DNA of 64,000 nt. Origin: an uncultured Mycoplasmatota bacterium (GTDB lineage Bacteria > Bacillota_I > Bacilli_A > Izemoplasmatales > Izemoplasmataceae). Of this stretch, positions 60,509 to 64,000 are shown in pieces. Positions within the stretch are counted from its first letter, which is position 1, and every line of letters starts with the position of its first letter. The position numbers and the translations under genes are program-made. The notes under the pieces are model-generated. The model made no database searches. It was given only the letters and a program-made list of their open reading frames with translations, and was not told the DNA's origin. The stretch spans positions 1 to 64,000 of the forward strand of contig CAJXVW010000001.1 in the NCBI GenBank assembly GCA_913062645.1, read 5' to 3'.

Positions 60509-61695
60509 AAATCATTGCCGTAAATGCCGGCAGTTCGTCGCTCAAGTTCAAACTGTTCGACATGCCTGAGGAGAAGAAACTCGTCAGTGGCGTCGTCGAA
60601 CGGATCGGTCTTAAGGATTCGATCTTCTCGATGAAACAAAACGGCGAAACGGTCAAGGAAATCGTCAATATCCCCAACCATACGGTTGCCGTCAATCTCC
60701 TCCTGAAACGCTTGGTTGACAAGGGCATTGTCGATTCACTCGATGAGATTCAAGGCGTCGGTCATCGGGTCGTCCACGGTGGTGAATCGTTCAAGGACTC
60801 GGTCATCATTGATGAGGACGTGCTCCGCGAGGTACATCGTTTGAGCGACCTCGCGCCACTCCACAATCCCGCCAATCTGGTTGGCATTCGGGCGTTTCAA
60901 AAAGCATTGCCGGACGTACCGGCGGTCGCGGTCTTCGATACGGCTTTCCATCAGACGATGGAGCCGGTGGAATACATGTACAGCGTTCCGTATGAATGGT
61001 ACACCAAATACGGCGTACGCAAATACGGATTCCACGGAACGTCTCACAAGTACGTCAGCATCCGCGCCGCGGCGATGTTGGAAAAACCGCTCGATGAGTT
61101 GCGCGTGATCGTGTGCCACATCGGCAACGGCGCCAGTCTCTGCGCCATCAAGGATGGCAAGAGTGTCGACACTTCCATGGGCTTCACCCCACTGGCCGGG
61201 ATTGCGATGGGAACCCGCAGCGGCGACATCGATCCGGCAATCGTGCAGTTCATATCCGAAAAAGAAGGAAAGCGACTCGACGAGGTCATCAGCGAACTCA
61301 ACCGCAAATCCGGGTACCTCGGGCTGAGTGGGCTGTCCAGCGATTCGCGAGATCTCTGGGAAGCCGTTGAACGCGGGGACCAGAAATCGATTCTGGCCGT
61401 CGAAAAACAGGCCAAGATGATCGCCGACTACATCGGTGCCTACTTCATCCAGCTGGGCGGCTGCGATGCGATCTGTTTCACCGCCGGCATCGGCGAGAAC
61501 GCATCGGAAACGCGCAAGCTGATTGTGGATCGACTCGGTGCGCTCGGTGTCGAACTGGATTACGAGAAGAACCTGTCTCGCGGCAAGGAAACTGTCATTT
61601 CCAAGGACACGTCAAAGATCAAGATCCTGTTGATTCCAACCAACGAAGAAGTGATGATCGCTCGCGACACGATGCGATTGATGAATCAAAACTAA
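60505..61695 (+). CDS. ackA: Acetate kinase
   Basis: A 396-residue enzyme that makes ATP and acetate from acetyl phosphate. VNAGSSSLKFKL at the N terminus, GHRVVHGGE, and GFHGTSHKYV with the catalytic region are intact. Length is canonical. It starts in the ATGA overlap with the ytxK-like gene. No pta is in the window. Supports mixed-acid fermentation. Confidence 0.97.
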   Translation: MKIIAVNAGSSSLKFKLFDMPEEKKLVSGVVERIGLKDSIFSMKQNGETVKEIVNIPNHTVAVNLLLKRLVDKGIVDSLDEIQGVGHRVVHGGESFKDSVIIDEDVLREVHRLSDLAPLHNPANLVGIRAFQKALPDVPAVAVFDTAFHQTMEPVEYMYSVPYEWYTKYGVRKYGFHGTSHKYVSIRAAAMLEKPLDELRVIVCHIGNGASLCAIKDGKSVDTSMGFTPLAGIAMGTRSGDIDPAIVQFISEKEGKRLDEVISELNRKSGYLGLSGLSSDSRDLWEAVERGDQKSILAVEKQAKMIADYIGAYFIQLGGCDAICFTAGIGENASETRKLIVDRLGALGVELDYEKNLSRGKETVISKDTSKIKILLIPTNEEVMIARDTMRLMNQN

Positions 61696-61748
61696 ACGAG
61701 TAAAAGACAACGGATGACGGTAATATACTCTATGAAGGAGGGATTACC

Positions 61749-63017
61749 ATGAAATCTGTTGTTTTTTTCTTTTTGTTGTTATTGGTGCTGCCCGTGCAGG
61801 CAGTATCCGCCGAGAGTGTCTACCGCCATTCGTTCCCCGGGTATGACATTCAATTGACGTATCAAGCCGACGACAACGGCAACCGCGGGTATCGAGTCGA
61901 CAAGATCGGCCAGGAGCCGTTTTCTACGATGTTGATGTATGAGGATACCTGGCTCGGAATCACCGGTGTCACCGAAATCGAAGGCAATCATGTTCTTTAC
62001 GGTTATGTCCACGAAGACGGTGCGGAGACCTTTTATGAAGGGTTGATCATCGTGTTGTCACCAAGTGGTGAGACGCTTCACAAGCTGGTGTTGGACGAAG
62101 GGGTTCTGGAAGAGGTCCTGGGCGTGTATGTCATCGATCAGCTCGTATTCGTCTACATGGCCGGTAGTCGCATCGAGGAACGCGACATCGTGATGGATCG
62201 TTCGGTGTTCTACACGTTCGACTACAACTACGAAGCAATCGATCGTTTGGAGCTCTTTGAAATCTATGAAGAGTACGAAGCGACCGATCGTCTGTTTGTC
62301 TTCAATCGTGCTCACGATCATTGTTTCGATGGCGCCATAACGCCGCAACTTGAGGTCATCGAACGTTCCGACCCGCTCTCGATCGCGACCGATCAGGTGT
62401 TTGAGGGCGAAATTTTCATTCCATTCGTAGACAAGGCGACGCTCAACCGCGATGTTATCTATCACGGAGTGACCATCGATTACCCCGGCAACTATGAGCT
62501 CAGTTACAATGGTCGTACGTATCCGTTCACACTTCGTGCGACAGTCACCGGAATCGAGGATGGTGCGACGTACTCCGACTCCGTCACTCCGGTCGTCCCA
62601 GCCGGCAACGTTCATCTCAACGGCGATCTGTTCGTGTCCGGAACGGAGATTTCCGAACCGGGGTTCTACGAGCTTGCGGTGCGGGGTGTCAACGGCTATC
62701 GCGAGGTATGGCGTTTCACGATTGTCGCCAACGTGTCCGGGGTCATTCACAACCAGCGCTATGAAGATTCCGTCGAAATCACCTTCCAAGGCGACGGGTA
62801 TCTCAACAACAACTATGTCGAATCACCGTTGCTCATCGAGGATCCCGGCGAGTACATCTTGCGTGTCACGGGCGCCAACGAGTACGAAGAACGCTATCAT
62901 TTCGCCATCGTGGAGCCACCCGTCGAACGCACGTTCATGGGGTTCTTACAGGACTACGATCTCGTTCTGCTGGGGGTCACCGTGGTTGCTGGATTGCTGG
63001 TTTTGAAGAAAAAGTAA
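61749..63017 (+). CDS. Exported membrane-anchored protein with repeated beta domains
   Basis: A 422-residue surface protein: signal peptide (cleavage after VSA, about residue 21), a beta-propeller-like middle of short strands, then two or three Ig-like repeats of about 80 residues (SGTEISEPGFYELAVRG and LLIEDPGEYILRVTG are equivalent), and a C-terminal helix followed by KKK that holds it in the membrane. No family assigned. AAGGAGGG precedes the ATG and TATACT is at 61724-61729. Confidence 0.85.
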   Translation: MKSVVFFFLLLLVLPVQAVSAESVYRHSFPGYDIQLTYQADDNGNRGYRVDKIGQEPFSTMLMYEDTWLGITGVTEIEGNHVLYGYVHEDGAETFYEGLIIVLSPSGETLHKLVLDEGVLEEVLGVYVIDQLVFVYMAGSRIEERDIVMDRSVFYTFDYNYEAIDRLELFEIYEEYEATDRLFVFNRAHDHCFDGAITPQLEVIERSDPLSIATDQVFEGEIFIPFVDKATLNRDVIYHGVTIDYPGNYELSYNGRTYPFTLRATVTGIEDGATYSDSVTPVVPAGNVHLNGDLFVSGTEISEPGFYELAVRGVNGYREVWRFTIVANVSGVIHNQRYEDSVEITFQGDGYLNNNYVESPLLIEDPGEYILRVTGANEYEERYHFAIVEPPVERTFMGFLQDYDLVLLGVTVVAGLLVLKKK

Positions 63018-63040
63018 AACACCATACTTTTTCTATTTTT
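63009..63040 (+). terminator. Weak terminator before dnaE
   Basis: AAAAAGTA/TACTTTTT (63009-63016, 63025-63032), AT-rich stem, overlaps the stop codon and is followed by CTATTTTT. Confidence 0.45.
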
Positions 63041-63078
63041 CGGGGAACTTATGGTATAATTTTTACGGTGGTGATACC

Positions 63079-64000
63079 ATGTCTTTCACACCCCTGTACA
63101 TCGAAACCAACTATGCACTCAATGGCTCGACGATTCGCATCGACGAGCTGATCGAACACGCCGTACGCAACAAGTACGGCGCTTTGGCGATTGCGGAAGA
63201 ACGGATGTACGGGGCGATCAAGTTCTACAAAGCCTGTCGCAAAGCTGGCATCAAACCAATCCTTGGCCTTCGCATCATTGTCGAGGGACTGTTCCCCGAC
63301 AGCAAGAATGCGCTTTTGCTGTATGCCAAAAACGATGGCGGATACCACAATCTGTTGCAGTTGGCCAGCCTGTATGCCACGGACAACCTAGTGTCATGGA
63401 CACAGTTGAAACAGCACAAGGATGGACTTGTCACCATCGTTCTGAGCGATCAGAGTGAACTCGTCGGCCATCATCGCAACCACCAGGATAAAGCCATTCA
63501 GGAGTTTGCCAGTTTCCTGGAAACCCATACGGAAACAAGTTATCTTTCGCTATCTGCAAACGACGACTTCAACCGCGCCATGCAAGAACGATTTCCACTT
63601 GTTGCGGTACCGCGCATTCAATATCTGGATCCCGAAGATCATGACGTATTCGATGTGCTCAGTCGGATTTTTCAACAGTCATCCGACTTGCTCGGAGATG
63701 CGATCGATCGTCATTTCCCATCACCCATCGAGGTGAAACGACGGTTCGCCGCGTATCCCGAAGCGATTAGCAATACGAACCGAATCGCCGACATGTGTGA
63801 TGTTGTCATTGATTTTGATACCACGCATCTGCCGTCGTACATCCTTGACAAAACCGTCAGTGCCAAGGATTATCTTCGTGCACTTGCGCTCAAAGGTTTG
63901 GAAAAACGCTTGAATGGACGCAAGGTCGATCGTAAAGCCTATTACGAGCGACTCGAATACGAACTGTCGGTCATCGATCAGATGGGCTACAACGACTATT
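63079..64000 (+). CDS. dnaE: DNA polymerase III alpha subunit, 5' part
   Basis: An open frame from ATG 63079 to the window edge (307 codons, no stop). YGALAIAEERMYGAIKFYKACRKAGIKPILGL is the N-terminal PHP domain of DnaE. The usual HxH and DH metal ligands are replaced (IETNY and AEER), so the PHP domain is catalytically dead, as in Bacillus DnaE. It should be the replicative or lagging-strand polymerase; PolC has a different N terminus. GTGGTGATACC precedes the ATG and TATAAT is at 63055-63060. Confidence 0.9.
   Translation, partial: MSFTPLYIETNYALNGSTIRIDELIEHAVRNKYGALAIAEERMYGAIKFYKACRKAGIKPILGLRIIVEGLFPDSKNALLLYAKNDGGYHNLLQLASLYATDNLVSWTQLKQHKDGLVTIVLSDQSELVGHHRNHQDKAIQEFASFLETHTETSYLSLSANDDFNRAMQERFPLVAVPRIQYLDPEDHDVFDVLSRIFQQSSDLLGDAIDRHFPSPIEVKRRFAAYPEAISNTNRIADMCDVVIDFDTTHLPSYILDKTVSAKDYLRALALKGLEKRLNGRKVDRKAYYERLEYELSVIDQMGYNDY

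Overview
The window is a gene-dense bacterial chromosome segment, almost certainly from a Gram-positive member of the Bacillota, probably a Bacilli or Mollicutes-allied lineage of moderate GC. Support for this: AGGAGG or GAGGTGAT ribosome sites and TATAAT boxes before most genes, rho-independent hairpins after nearly every unit, Gram-positive lipoproteins, an LTA-synthase-like sulfatase, an Acholeplasma-type diacylglycerol glucosyltransferase, fused NnrE-NnrD, a ytxK-ackA neighbourhood, and a DnaE whose PHP domain lacks its metal ligands. UGA is a stop codon in many genes and the only tRNA-Trp seen has anticodon CCA, so the code is standard rather than Mycoplasma code 4. Species cannot be fixed from the sequence. 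No phage, insertion sequence, CRISPR array, rRNA or replication origin was found.

Layout. 1-13 kb: M3 peptidase, MacB-like ABC exporter, LysE exporter, small membrane proteins, a two-gene serine-palmitoyltransferase-like and reductase operon, MATE exporter, PlsC-zinc-ribbon acyltransferase, and the first of three YwaF/TIGR02206-type membrane proteins. 13-18 kb: YbjQ protein, a yxlEFG-like ABC operon, mgsA, an aldo-keto reductase and a thioredoxin. 18.4-21.3 kb: an ArsR-type repressor with a palindromic operator over its -35 box, and copA carrying an in-frame C-terminal CopZ domain behind a retained ribosome site. 21.35-21.81 kb: a candidate small RNA and tRNA-Tyr/tRNA-Trp. 22-30 kb: lipoprotein, flavoproteins, zwf, a cyclase, an MBL hydrolase and a membrane-GNAT fusion. 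30.8-33.7 kb: ECF sigma factor, membrane anti-sigma-like protein, and a lipoprotein that repeats the anti-sigma protein's external domain. 33.8-37.4 kb: nnr fusion, EEP phosphatase, thpR, thioesterase. 37.5-44 kb: complete histidine degradation to glutamate and methenyl-THF (hutH-hutU-ftcD-hutI-fchA). 44-52 kb: GT8, HlyIII, two tandem DegV proteins, DUF362 ferredoxin, uridine-kinase-like protein and a YwaF-glucosyltransferase-YwaF operon. 52-54.7 kb: LTA-synthase-like protein and tRNA-His/Gln/Leu. 54.7-64 kb: degenerate GGDEF-EAL protein with two CPA2 antiporters, yidD-bcp, ytxK-like and ackA, a surface protein, and the start of dnaE.

Envelope and lipid biology dominates: sphingoid-base-type condensation, acyltransferase, glycolipid synthase, DegV fatty-acid binders and LTA synthase. 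The most novel-looking loci are the sigma/anti-sigma/sensor-mimic lipoprotein system, the sphingolipid-like pair, the copA-copZ fusion with an internal start, the YwaF-GT-YwaF operon, and the pseudo-enzyme GGDEF-EAL protein coupled to an antiporter.
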